This document shows, one piece after another, positions 15,606 through 23,173 of a DNA stretch of 33,117 nucleotides; position 1 is the first letter of the stretch, and every line of letters starts with the position of its first letter. Under the pieces are notes generated by a model that did no database searches, was not told where the DNA came from, and was given only the letters and a program-made list of their open reading frames with translations. A program made the position numbers and the translations under genes. Source of the stretch: an uncultured Eubacteriales bacterium (GTDB lineage Bacteria > Bacillota > Clostridia > Oscillospirales > CAG-272); assembly GCA_934385225.1 (NCBI GenBank), contig CAKRPQ010000013.1, positions 1 to 33,117 on the forward strand, written 5' to 3'.

Positions 15606-15634
15606 ATTATAGCACTTTTTTACATTTATGTCAA
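15606..15634 (-). promoter_or_regulatory. Consensus promoter of the structured RNA
   Basis: Minus strand TTGACA (15634-15629), 17-base spacer, TATAAT (15611-15606): perfect match to both hexamers. The predicted +1 is 15599. Confidence 0.88.
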
Positions 15635-15675
15635 GTGAACAGAGAAAATAAAATCGAAAAAAAGATTTTTAACTT

Positions 15676-15709
15676 AAAAACGCCGCTGCCTTTTGGCAAC
15701 GGCGTTTTT
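15676..15709. terminator. Intrinsic terminator after the ABC importer operon
   Basis: AAAAACGCCGCTGCC-TTTT-GGCAACGGCGTTTTT, 15 pairs with one mismatch, A and T tracts on both sides. On the minus strand it follows the ATPase stop at 15716 within a few bases. Confidence 0.9.
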
Positions 15710-15715
15710 GGGTAG

Positions 15716-16300
15716 TTATCCGAGACTGCCGAACGCAATAATTTCGTCCGCGCATTTTTCGGCTTCGGAGATTTCGTGCGTCGTCATAATGACGAGCGAT
15801 TTTTGTCCTATGTTCTTTATTTTGGCGATCAGCTTGTCCTTTCGCTCCTCGTCAATGCCCGAAAACGGTTCGTCGAGGAGCAGTATATCTCCGCCGTAAG
15901 CGAGTGCGCGCGCAAAGGAAACTCTTTTCTGCATACCGCCCGAAAGCTCGGACGGATACTTGTTTTCGTCGCCGTTTTCGGCAAGTCCCACGTCGCGGAG
16001 TGCCGAGAGGGCGTCGGGAAGCGTAGCCTTTTTGCCGCCGAGGACAAAATTCACGTTTTCGAGCGCAGTCATATGCGGCAGAAGACGCGGCTCCTGAAAA
16101 GCGACGGACAGTTTCCCGTCGTATTTTACGCTTCCTCCGCTCGGTTTGAGGATTCCCGCAATGACGGAGAACAGCGTGCTTTTTCCGCACCCCGACGCGC
16201 CCATAAGCGCGTATATTCCCGTGTTTGGAAACTTTCGCGAGACGTGATCGAACACCTTTTCTTCGCCGTAGGAAAATGAGAGATCGTCAAGTATTAACAT
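15716..16300 (-). CDS. ABC importer ATPase, sulfonate/nitrate (SsuB/TauB-like) type
   Basis: Energises the importer encoded by this operon. Start at ATG 16300 (MLILDDLSFSYGEEKVF), overlapping the permease end by 14 bases; extension to 16360 lies inside the permease gene. Motifs: Walker A GASGCGKST near residue 35, Q-loop AFQEPRLL, signature LSGGMQKR, Walker B ILLLDEPFSG, and H-loop MTTHE. At 194 residues it is shorter than the usual 240-260, lacking most of the C-terminal region after the H-loop, yet all catalytic motifs are intact. Similar short forms exist in Clostridia, so I regard it as functional. Confidence 0.9.
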   Translation of the reverse strand: MLILDDLSFSYGEEKVFDHVSRKFPNTGIYALMGASGCGKSTLFSVIAGILKPSGGSVKYDGKLSVAFQEPRLLPHMTALENVNFVLGGKKATLPDALSALRDVGLAENGDENKYPSELSGGMQKRVSFARALAYGGDILLLDEPFSGIDEERKDKLIAKIKNIGQKSLVIMTTHEISEAEKCADEIIAFGSLG

Positions 16301-17066
16301 CTTTTTTCTTCTCTCTCCTTTCGGTTCTGAATACGCGCGACATAAGCGTTTCGAAAACAAATTCGATTATGAGGCTTAGAATTATCACGACTGCCGTCCA
16401 CGCGAAAAGATCGGTCGTTTCGAGATACGCCTTCGACTCAAACAGCTTTTTGCCGATAGATTTTGCGGGTACGGCAAGCACCTCTGCGGCGATTCCCGCT
16501 TTCCACGCAAGACCGAGGGACGTTCTGACCGCGCTTGAAAAGTAGGGCATAAGCGACGGAATGTAAATATCGCGTGCTATGCGCCGCCTGCCGACAGAAA
16601 AGACGTGCGCCATTTCGACGAGCTTCGTATCGACAGCCGAAAAGCCCGCCATAAGGTTTGTCCAGATGATGGGAAGCACCATGAGGAGCGAGATGAACAC
16701 GGGGAGCTTTGCGCGGTCGAGCCATACAAGAGCGAGGATTATAAACGAGGCGACGGGGGTAGCCTTTACCACGGTTATGATTGGCTTTATGACGGCGAGG
16801 GCGACGCGCGAAAAGTGCGTGAGGACGGCGAGCAGAACGCCGATAAGCGTCGCAAGGACAATGCCGAGCAGAACGCGCACGAGCGAATAGGCGGTCGTGA
16901 CGTAAAAACTCTTTTCACTCATTATTTCGAAAAGCCTGCGGAGTACGTTCTGCGGTATAGGGAGCAAAAGCTCCTTGCCGACGCACTTTGCCGCGACGAG
17001 CCAAAGAAGTAGCCAGAACGCCGCGACCGCAAGTGTGCGAAAAAGAGCTTTCGTAAATTTTTTCAT
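16287..17066 (-). CDS. ABC importer permease, SsuC/TauC-like
   Basis: A 259-residue permease of the binding-protein-dependent family with about six transmembrane segments (AAFWLLLWLVAAKCV, VRVLLGIVLATLIGVLLAVL, and so on). The cytoplasmic EAA loop is visible as MAHVFSVGRRRIARDIYIPSLMPYFSSAVRTSLGLAWKAGIAAE, a strong match to nitrate/sulfonate/taurine-type permeases. It overlaps the binding-protein gene upstream by 4 bases and the ATPase gene downstream by 14, showing a tightly coupled operon. Confidence 0.92.
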   Translation of the reverse strand: MKKFTKALFRTLAVAAFWLLLWLVAAKCVGKELLLPIPQNVLRRLFEIMSEKSFYVTTAYSLVRVLLGIVLATLIGVLLAVLTHFSRVALAVIKPIITVVKATPVASFIILALVWLDRAKLPVFISLLMVLPIIWTNLMAGFSAVDTKLVEMAHVFSVGRRRIARDIYIPSLMPYFSSAVRTSLGLAWKAGIAAEVLAVPAKSIGKKLFESKAYLETTDLFAWTAVVIILSLIIEFVFETLMSRVFRTERREKKKDVNT

Positions 17067-18136
17067 TTGCCGATATAGAAGAGCGTGTCGGGATTCGGCT
17101 CTGCACCGCCGACAGAGGCGGGATTTGCGTCATAGAGAGCCGTGAGTGTCGACATAATGCCCGTCACCATATCGTTGCCCGTCATAAAGCAGAGGTTGCA
17201 GTACGGGAGAGCTTTCATCGCGATATTCGCGTTCGGGATTATACCGAGATCGGCGATGAGGTTTGCCGCGTCGAAATAGTTGTCGATATTGAGGTTGTAG
17301 TTTACCGATTCGCCGTATTCTTTGAGAAATTCGTCAAGTTCGGGACCGTGTTCGTCGATAAACGCCTTTGTTGCGATAAGGCAGCCCTGAATGAGCGGTG
17401 CGCCGTTTGTTACATTCTTCCATTCTTCGGTGAAGTTGAGCGCAACGCGGAGATTTTCGTTCTTTGCAAGCGTTGCCGTTACCTTCGGCTCGGGAAGAAC
17501 GGCATTGTCAACAAGTCCGCTCGCGAGTGCCGAGGCAAGCTCGTCGGGAGAGTTGTAGGTGAAGTCGAGGAATACGTCCTTGCCGACCTCGTAGCCGTTG
17601 TTTTTGAGAAGATAAGAGGTAATATATTCGGGGTTTGCGCCCTGCTGGCAGCAGTATATCGTCTTGCCCGCGAGGTTTGACATATTCTTTATCTCTTCTC
17701 CGTTTTGGAGCAGGTAAAGGACGCCCTCTGTGTTTGCGGCAACTATCTGAACACCGCCGTTTGTCTTTGCCGCAAGAACTGCCGCAAGGTTTGTCGGAAC
17801 TGCCGCAAGGTCTGCCGTGCCGCCGAGAATTGCGGACTTCGCACCCTCCGCGTCGGAAACAAGCTCGAAAGAGTAGGGGAACTTTGCCTCACCGTTTTTG
17901 GCGTCGGTCATCATTTTCGCAAAGCCCATGCCCGTTGTACCCGAAATAACGGTGATCTTGATCTCCGTCGAATAATCGACTTCTCTTTCGGCTTCGGTTT
18001 CGGGTGCGTCCGTCGTGAGAGCCTCTGTGTTTGCGGCGGTCTCGGTTTCACTGCCTTTGCCGTCGTCTTTTTCGGCGCAAGCGACAAATGATATTATCAT
18101 AAGAAGCGCGAGCGCGAGTGCAATAAGTTTTTTCAT
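17063..18136 (-). CDS. Substrate-binding lipoprotein, NMT1/SsuA-like
   Basis: A 357-residue periplasm-facing lipoprotein. The signal peptide MKKLIALALALLMIISFVAC ends in a lipobox with the lipidated Cys at residue 20, followed by a Thr/Glu-rich linker (about 21-55) and a type II periplasmic binding domain (KITVISGTTGMGFAKMM, GGTADLAAVPTNLAAVL, VLPEPKVTATLAKN). This domain class binds sulfonates, nitrate, thiamine precursors or aromatic compounds. It is second in the operon, 17 bases after the Crp/Fnr-type regulator. A sulfur-containing ligand is my inference from the neighbouring cysteine desulfurase and SUF genes. Confidence 0.9.
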   Translation of the reverse strand: MKKLIALALALLMIISFVACAEKDDGKGSETETAANTEALTTDAPETEAEREVDYSTEIKITVISGTTGMGFAKMMTDAKNGEAKFPYSFELVSDAEGAKSAILGGTADLAAVPTNLAAVLAAKTNGGVQIVAANTEGVLYLLQNGEEIKNMSNLAGKTIYCCQQGANPEYITSYLLKNNGYEVGKDVFLDFTYNSPDELASALASGLVDNAVLPEPKVTATLAKNENLRVALNFTEEWKNVTNGAPLIQGCLIATKAFIDEHGPELDEFLKEYGESVNYNLNIDNYFDAANLIADLGIIPNANIAMKALPYCNLCFMTGNDMVTGIMSTLTALYDANPASVGGAEPNPDTLFYIGK

Positions 18137-18153
18137 TGTTTTTCTCCTTTATT

Positions 18154-18861
18154 TTATTTGTTATTGCCGTATTTTTCGATCATATTCTTCCTGTCCGTGA
18201 GAATTATTTTCTTTCCCTTTCCGCTTCCGTTTACGCTGGTGTCGTACCTTATAAAACCGTCAGAAACGAGCGAGTCGATGGCACGGTAGAGTGACGCGCG
18301 TCCGACGTCGAGCATATTTGCAAGCGTCGATATAGGCGTTTCGCATTCTGCTGTGTCGCTTCCTTTTTCGTCGACAAGCGAATCGAGCCAGAGGGCGAGT
18401 TTGCGCTCGGCCGATCCTGCCGTAAAACAGGAGATACGCTTGTTGAGAAAACGAACGCGCATACCGAGAAAGCGAATGTAGGCATACATAACGCCCTTGT
18501 CGCCTTCGAGCATTTTTTTCATACTGCTTTCGGGAATGAAAAGCAGACTGCATTTTGTTCTTGCAACTATTCTGCTGACATTTTCCGTCGCGTCACAGAA
18601 AAGCTCCGCAACGCCGAAAATATCGCCCGCAGAAAGGTCGCGCAGAACAGCCTGATTTCCCGAAAGTGCCGAGAGAACTCTCGCTTTTCCCGAAAGGACC
18701 GCTACAAGCTGGTTTTTACTGTCGATTGTCGGGGATATGACCGATCCCGTCCGATACTCTCTCACAATCGGGTCATGGAGCAGCGTTTTTTTAAGAAAAT
18801 CCTCGTCGGCGTCCGCAAAAATCGGCGTTGACATAAGAATTTTGCAAATATCCTTTTCCAT
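18154..18861 (-). CDS. Crp/Fnr-family transcription regulator
   Basis: A 235-residue regulator. Start at ATG 18861 (MEKDICKILMSTPIFADAD) after GCGGAGGGATT; longer frames run through the promoter. Residues ~15-120 form the cyclic-nucleotide-binding-like beta-roll (YRTGSVISPT, LSGKARVLSAL, LSAGDIFGVAELF). The C-terminal winged helix is seen in TPISTLANMLDVGRASLYRAIDSLVSDGFIRYD. I see no four-cysteine FNR iron-sulfur cluster motif. It heads the ABC importer operon and probably senses a small molecule linked to that substrate. A palindrome over its own start site suggests autoregulation. Confidence 0.9.
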   Translation of the reverse strand: MEKDICKILMSTPIFADADEDFLKKTLLHDPIVREYRTGSVISPTIDSKNQLVAVLSGKARVLSALSGNQAVLRDLSAGDIFGVAELFCDATENVSRIVARTKCSLLFIPESSMKKMLEGDKGVMYAYIRFLGMRVRFLNKRISCFTAGSAERKLALWLDSLVDEKGSDTAECETPISTLANMLDVGRASLYRAIDSLVSDGFIRYDTSVNGSGKGKKIILTDRKNMIEKYGNNK

Positions 18862-18876
18862 AATCCCTCCGCAAAA

Positions 18877-18894
18877 GTGTATCAAATGAGACAC
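18877..18894 (-). promoter_or_regulatory. Palindrome over the transcription start: candidate operator of the Crp/Fnr regulator
   Basis: GTGTATCAAATGAGACAC reads as GTGT-N-TCA-NN-TGA-N-ACAC, a near-perfect inverted repeat with the TGT-N10-ACA layout of Crp/Fnr operators. The predicted +1 (about 18892) lies inside it, which fits repression. Confidence 0.65.
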
Positions 18895-18898
18895 TATT

Positions 18899-18926
18899 AT
18901 TATAACACTTTTTTCTTGCTTGTCAA
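18899..18926 (-). promoter_or_regulatory. Promoter of the regulator-ABC importer operon
   Basis: Minus strand TTGACA (18926-18921), 16-base spacer, TATAAT (18904-18899). Directly adjoins the palindrome at 18877-18894. Confidence 0.83.
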
Positions 18927-18949
18927 GTCCTTTCGGAAAAAAATACCGC

Positions 18950-20089
18950 TTAGCGCAGATTTTTAAGCGCAAAATAGCATTTTTCGAGTTCCTTTTCTCT
19001 GTTCAGTATGCCGAAGCTGAACCGAACCGCTCCGTTTTCACCCGTGCCGAGAACCGAATGAGCGAGCGGAGCGCAGTGAAAGCCGCTTCTGACGCAAATT
19101 CCGTTCTCGTCGAGAAGCCTTGCGACCCTCTCGGACGGAACGTCCGAGACGTTCAGGAGCAGGGTAGAGCCGACGTGTTCTCCCGCATAGACCTTTACGT
19201 TTTTGAGTTCCGAGAGCATAGTGAGAAAACGGCGGTAAAGTCTCGTTTCGTGCCACGCGATTTCGGATATTCCGACGGACGAAACGAATTTTATTCCCTC
19301 CGAAAGCGACGCGACGGCGGGAACACCGACCGTCCCCGCTTCAAATCGTTCGGGCGATTCGAGCGGCATATCGGGCGAAAGGGAATGAAGTCCGCTGCCG
19401 CCGAAAAGCGTCGGACGGAGGTTTACGCGATCTCCGAAAATGAAAAAACCGCACCCCATCATACCGTAAAGCCCCTTGTGCGCGGGCGCGCAGAGAATGT
19501 CGATATTCATTTCGCTCATATTTATCGGAATATGCCCCGCCGACTGCGCCGCATCGACCATAAAAATAATGTCTTTTCTGCGGCAGAGCGCGCCGATTTC
19601 TTTTATCGGCAGCGTCGCGGAGCAGATGTTTGACGTGTGCGCGCAGACGAGAAGTCTTGTTTCGGGTTTTATCAGCTTTTCTATGCCCGCGCATATTGCG
19701 TTGGCACTTCTGTTCTCCGACAGGCACATGGTGTCGAAAATGTCGAACTTTATCCTGCCCTCTTTTTCGAGCGCGGCAACGGGGCGATATACCGAATTGT
19801 GTTCCATATCGCTTATCAGAACGTGATCGCCGCTAGCGAGAAGTCCGAAAAGAGCCATATTTATTGCGTAGGTGTCGTTGTAGGTGAAAACGACGTTTTC
19901 GGGTTTTTCCGAGCCGAAAAAAGCCGCCGTATTTTCGCGCGCCTCGTAAACGATGTCGGCGGAGGCTCTTGACAAAGAGTGAGAGCCTCTGCCGGGATTT
20001 CCGAGACCGCGCCTGATAATAGCCTCGGTTTTGCGCAGAACGCGTGCGGGTTTCGGGTAGCTTGTCGCCGCGTTGTCAAGATATATCAT
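18950..20089 (-). CDS. Cysteine desulfurase-like class V aminotransferase
   Basis: A PLP enzyme of 379 residues, of the cysteine desulfurase / selenocysteine lyase group that starts MIYLDNAATSYPKP. Expected residues are visible: the aspartate and glutamine VDAAQSAGH, the PLP lysine K205 in APAHKGLYG, and the persulfide-forming cysteine C339 in RSGFHCAPLAH, the signature of the subgroup found with DUF3343 proteins. It would take sulfur (or selenium) from cysteine as an enzyme-bound persulfide. It lies 3 bases after the DUF3343 gene and upstream of the importer operon; the SUF genes are just beyond. It may feed sulfur to SufB here. Confidence 0.88.
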   Translation of the reverse strand: MIYLDNAATSYPKPARVLRKTEAIIRRGLGNPGRGSHSLSRASADIVYEARENTAAFFGSEKPENVVFTYNDTYAINMALFGLLASGDHVLISDMEHNSVYRPVAALEKEGRIKFDIFDTMCLSENRSANAICAGIEKLIKPETRLLVCAHTSNICSATLPIKEIGALCRRKDIIFMVDAAQSAGHIPINMSEMNIDILCAPAHKGLYGMMGCGFFIFGDRVNLRPTLFGGSGLHSLSPDMPLESPERFEAGTVGVPAVASLSEGIKFVSSVGISEIAWHETRLYRRFLTMLSELKNVKVYAGEHVGSTLLLNVSDVPSERVARLLDENGICVRSGFHCAPLAHSVLGTGENGAVRFSFGILNREKELEKCYFALKNLR

Positions 20090-20092
20090 GGA

Positions 20093-20338
20093 TCAGACCT
20101 CCGTGTCGCCCGAATAGAAGTGTCGCGGTTCTATTCCGCCGTAGCGCAGAAGTCTCCTTGCGTCGTCAAGATATGCGCACGGAAATTCAACGCCGTAGCT
20201 GCAACCTTTTTTGCTTTTTTCGGCGTCGAGCTTGACTATGCGGGCATCTATCCCGTGGGCGTATAAAAATCTCTGCGCTTTCTGCGCGAGAGTTTGTGAT
20301 GTGAGCGAAGCGGTACAGAATGAATAGTAAACAGCCAA
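20093..20338 (-). CDS. DUF3343 (Se/S-carrier-like) protein
   Basis: An 81-residue protein matching the DUF3343 / putative Se-S carrier pattern: N-terminal strand then QTLAQKAQRFLYAHGIDARIVKL, the cysteine motif KGCSYGVEFP (C46), and a C-terminal helix DARRLLRYGG. It starts at TTG 20338 with a very good site GAAGGAGG and an 8-base spacer. The cysteine could accept a persulfide from the cysteine desulfurase encoded 3 bases downstream; this is a proposal based on pairing, not on a known reaction. Confidence 0.83.
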   Translation of the reverse strand: MAVYYSFCTASLTSQTLAQKAQRFLYAHGIDARIVKLDAEKSKKGCSYGVEFPCAYLDDARRLLRYGGIEPRHFYSGDTEV

Positions 20339-20416
20339 ATTGCTTGCACCTCCTTCGATAACAGTATATGCGCAACGGTCTTTATCGCCATTCGATACAG
20401 ATATATTATATTTAAT

Positions 20417-20466
20417 AAAAAATCTCCCGTGGCGAATGTTTTCATTCTGCCACGGGAGATTTTTTA
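20417..20466. terminator. Long terminator after the SUF operon
   Basis: A 17-bp stem AAAAAATCTCCCGTGGC / GCCACGGGAGATTTTTT (20417-20433 with 20449-20465), capped by a second hairpin GAATG-TTTT-CATTC. It begins inside the sufB stop codon on the minus strand, and separates SUF from the DUF3343-desulfurase pair. Confidence 0.92.
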
Positions 20467-21390
20467 TTTAAGAAATCCGTTTACTATCTGCTCTTCGGCT
20501 TCCTTTTCGGTAAGACCGAGCGTCATCAGCTTTATCAGCTGCTCGCCCGCTATCTTTCCGATTGCCGCTTCGTGAATGAGGCTTGCGTCGGTGGAGTTCG
20601 CCGTAATTTCGGGAATCGCCTTTACGCTCGCGTGATCCATTATTATCGCGTCGCATTCGGTATGACCGTTACAGAGGTTGTTGCCGTTTATTCTGGAAAT
20701 GAACGTCTGCGACGAATTGTCCTTTGCAACCGAGCGCGAAACGACGTTTGTGCTTGAATGTTCGCCGTCAAGGTCAACGGTAAATTCCGTCGTTGCCGAT
20801 TGATGACCGCACGTCAGTATCTTTTCGTGAATGACGAGTGTGGTGTCCTTTTCGAGGCGTGCTACCGTTTTTCTCGCCGTCGAATCTATGCCGCCGATCT
20901 GCGTCGTCTCCATCTCCATCGAGCTTCCCTCGTACAGGTTTACGATTGTCGTCGGGTTCATTATGTTGTCGCCGCCGTTTTCCTCTTTGCCGCCCTCGCC
21001 GTAGTGTTTTTCGATGTAGCGGAGTTTGGAGTTCTTTCCGACAAAGAAGCTGTGAATACCGTCGTGACTTGATTTTTTGTCGCCGCCGTTGTGTATTCCG
21101 CAACCTGCGACAATGGTAACATCGCAGTTTTCTCCGATGTGAAAATCATTGTAAACGAGGTCGTCAAGCCCCGTTTTGCTTATGATGACGGGAATATGGA
21201 CACTTTCGTTTTTCGTTCCGTCCTTTATGAAGATGTCGATGCCGGGTTTGTCCTTTTTTGTAACTATATCAATGTTTGCCGTGGTGCTTCTTCCCGCAAG
21301 CGAGCCGTTTGCGCGAATGTTGTAAGCTCCCTGCGGAATGCCGTGGAGATCGGCTATGACGGCAAGAAGATTTTTTTCGGTATTATCCAT
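20464..21390 (-). CDS. sufB: SufB/SufD-type Fe-S scaffold, single-copy short form (SmsB-like)
   Basis: A 308-residue scaffold protein with the right-handed beta-helix SufBD core and the C-terminal signature LIHEAAIGKIAGEQLIKLMTLGLTEKEAEEQIVNGFL. It is much shorter than E. coli SufB (~495) or SufD (~420). By eye, the Cys of CNGHTECDAI aligns with SufB Cys405, and the H and E of IHEAA fall where SufD His360 and SufB Glu434 lie, so one chain may supply both halves of the assembly site as a homodimer. It lies 10 bases after sufC. No second sufB/D, sufS or sufU gene adjoins. Minimal SufCB systems occur in anaerobes and archaea. Confidence 0.9.
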   Translation of the reverse strand: MDNTEKNLLAVIADLHGIPQGAYNIRANGSLAGRSTTANIDIVTKKDKPGIDIFIKDGTKNESVHIPVIISKTGLDDLVYNDFHIGENCDVTIVAGCGIHNGGDKKSSHDGIHSFFVGKNSKLRYIEKHYGEGGKEENGGDNIMNPTTIVNLYEGSSMEMETTQIGGIDSTARKTVARLEKDTTLVIHEKILTCGHQSATTEFTVDLDGEHSSTNVVSRSVAKDNSSQTFISRINGNNLCNGHTECDAIIMDHASVKAIPEITANSTDASLIHEAAIGKIAGEQLIKLMTLGLTEKEAEEQIVNGFLK

Positions 21391-21400
21391 ATTGACCTCC

Positions 21401-22132
21401 TTAAACCGTTTTGTCCGTCAGGATCTTGCACGCACCCGAAACGTTCATCATTTCGGGGAGAATTTCCTCTCTCGTGCCGCTCTTTTCCACCTTGCCGCCC
21501 GCTATAACGAATATCTTGTCGGCAATGTTGAGAATGCGTTCCTGATGTGAGATTATTATTATCGAGCCGTTTATATTTTCGTGCATTTTTTCGAAAACGT
21601 TTATTAAGTTGTTGAAGCTCCAAAGGTCGATACCCGCTTCCGGTTCGTCGAAAACGGATATTTTCGTTCCGCGAGCAATTATCATGGCGATCTCTATCCT
21701 TTTAAGCTCGCCGCCCGAAAGACTGGCGTTCACTTCGCGGTCGATGTAGTCGCGCGCGCAAAGCCCAACCTCCGAGAGAAAGGCACAGACCTCCGCAACG
21801 CCGAGATCCTTTCCCGCCGCAACGGTTATAAGATCCTTTACCGTGAGTCCCTTGAAACGCACGGGCTGCTGGAAGGCATAGCTTATGCCTTTTCTCGCTC
21901 TTTCCGTTATCGAAAGATTTGTAATGTCCTCTCCGTCAAGGAGAATTCTGCCCGATGTCGGCTTGTAAATTCCCGCGATTATTTTGGCAAGGGTGGATTT
22001 TCCGCCGCCGTTCGGACCTGTTATCGCAATAAAACGTTCGCTTATGTCAAGGGTTACGTCGTTAATGATTTCCTTCTCCGCGCCGCTTCCGTCGTCGGAT
22101 ACGGAATAGGAAATATGTTCAAGCTGAAGCAT
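21401..22132 (-). CDS. sufC: Fe-S assembly ATPase SufC
   Basis: A 243-residue cytosolic ABC ATPase that drives Fe-S cluster assembly on SufB/D. Walker A GPNGGGKST (about 39-47), the SufC-like Q-loop region SYAFQQPVRFKGLTV, signature LSGGELKR (about 138-145), and Walker B ISVFDEPEAGIDLWS, where EPEAGID is characteristic of SufC, followed by IIIISHQERIL. ATG 22132 follows AAAGGAACTAAA. It is the first gene of the two-gene operon with sufB and has its own promoter. Confidence 0.95.
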   Translation of the reverse strand: MLQLEHISYSVSDDGSGAEKEIINDVTLDISERFIAITGPNGGGKSTLAKIIAGIYKPTSGRILLDGEDITNLSITERARKGISYAFQQPVRFKGLTVKDLITVAAGKDLGVAEVCAFLSEVGLCARDYIDREVNASLSGGELKRIEIAMIIARGTKISVFDEPEAGIDLWSFNNLINVFEKMHENINGSIIIISHQERILNIADKIFVIAGGKVEKSGTREEILPEMMNVSGACKILTDKTV

Positions 22133-22162
22133 TTTAGTTCCTTTCTGATTTTAATTCTTAAT

Positions 22163-22191
22163 ATTTTACCATATATTTCAGTTTTTTTCAA
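22163..22191 (-). promoter_or_regulatory. Promoter of the sufC-sufB operon
   Basis: Minus strand TTGAAA (22191-22186), 17-base spacer ending TGG, TAAAAT (22168-22163). The -35 box lies inside the last codons of the upstream AraC-type gene. Confidence 0.78.
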
Positions 22192-23053
22192 GTACTTTCG
22201 GATTTTTTCTTGCCTCCGTCGGCGTCACGCCGTACTTTTCGCGAAATCGCCTGCCGAAATAGGTCACGTTTGTGAACCCGACTTCGAGTGAAATTTCGAT
22301 CACGCTTTTTTTCGTTGCGCGGAGGAGTTTGCAGGCTTTTTTCAGCCGAAGAGAATCGACATATCTGTTGAAGCTCTCACCGACCTCGCGCGTGAACAGC
22401 TTTCCGAGATACTTTTCGTTCGTGTAGTAAAGAGCGGCGATGCTTTTAAGTGTCAGCTTTTTGTCGAGGTTGCATTCTATATATTCAAGCGCACCCGCGA
22501 CAGCGTAGTTCGCGGCACGTTTCTTCACGCGCTCGTGGCAGCCTGTCGCAAGAGCTGTCACGGTTATGCAGTCCGCAACGGTTTTGGCAACGCGCGCATA
22601 AAAATCGCACGAATTACCGTATTCAAGCGTGCCAATGAGGGAAGTGAGCTTCTTTTCGTCAATGCGCGTCTCAGAAGAACGCAGACGCGCAATTTTCTCT
22701 GTCATCGTGCGGTCAAGTGATATGTTTCCCACATATATTATGCAGTAAACATTTTTTTCTATAATGACGGGGTAAACGACCTCAAATATTCCCGCCGTGC
22801 AGTACCTTGAAAAGGGAAGTCCCGACTCTGCGGCGCGCTCGTTCGAAAGCGTTTTGCATTCTATGCAGGCGTCGTACCCTGCGCGTGTGGTTTTTGCCGC
22901 GTCGCAATAAGGAAACGAATGAACTCTGTTTTCTTTTTTGATTTCAAGTTCTTCGCAACCGAGAATACCGCTCACGTCATGAATACATATGCCTATATCC
23001 GACATTCCGCAAATCACTTCTATAAGTTCCGAAAGTGCCGACAACACGATCAC
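22178..23053 (-). CDS. PocR-domain AraC-family transcription regulator
   Basis: A 291-residue regulator. Residues ~1-165 fit the PocR ligand domain, with the cysteine-rich blocks YCDAAKTT...C, C-x2-C (ACIEC) and SRYCTAGIFEVVYPVI...YVGNIS. The C-terminal ~100 residues are an AraC double helix-turn-helix (LKSIAALYYTNEKYLGKLFTREVGESFNRYVDSLRL; EISLEVGFTNVTYFGRRFREKYGVTPTEARK). The start is uncertain: GTG 23053, GTG 23047 and TTG 23044 all lie near GGGAGG. It is divergent from the FAD oxidoreductase gene, which it probably controls. Confidence 0.9.
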   Translation of the reverse strand: MIVLSALSELIEVICGMSDIGICIHDVSGILGCEELEIKKENRVHSFPYCDAAKTTRAGYDACIECKTLSNERAAESGLPFSRYCTAGIFEVVYPVIIEKNVYCIIYVGNISLDRTMTEKIARLRSSETRIDEKKLTSLIGTLEYGNSCDFYARVAKTVADCITVTALATGCHERVKKRAANYAVAGALEYIECNLDKKLTLKSIAALYYTNEKYLGKLFTREVGESFNRYVDSLRLKKACKLLRATKKSVIEISLEVGFTNVTYFGRRFREKYGVTPTEARKNPKVLEKN

Positions 23054-23173
23054 CTCCCGCCGTTTTATAAATTATACGTCAAAACTAACATTTTTTCAAT
23101 ATATTTTCACTTTTTTATAAGAAAAAATCTGAGATATCGAATATAATTTAATAAAAAGAAAAGGAGTTCTGAT

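Noticed and set aside
18920..19633. A 237-codon plus-strand frame opposite the cysteine desulfurase gene
   Set aside because: The desulfurase frame has all catalytic motifs; the opposite frame has none.
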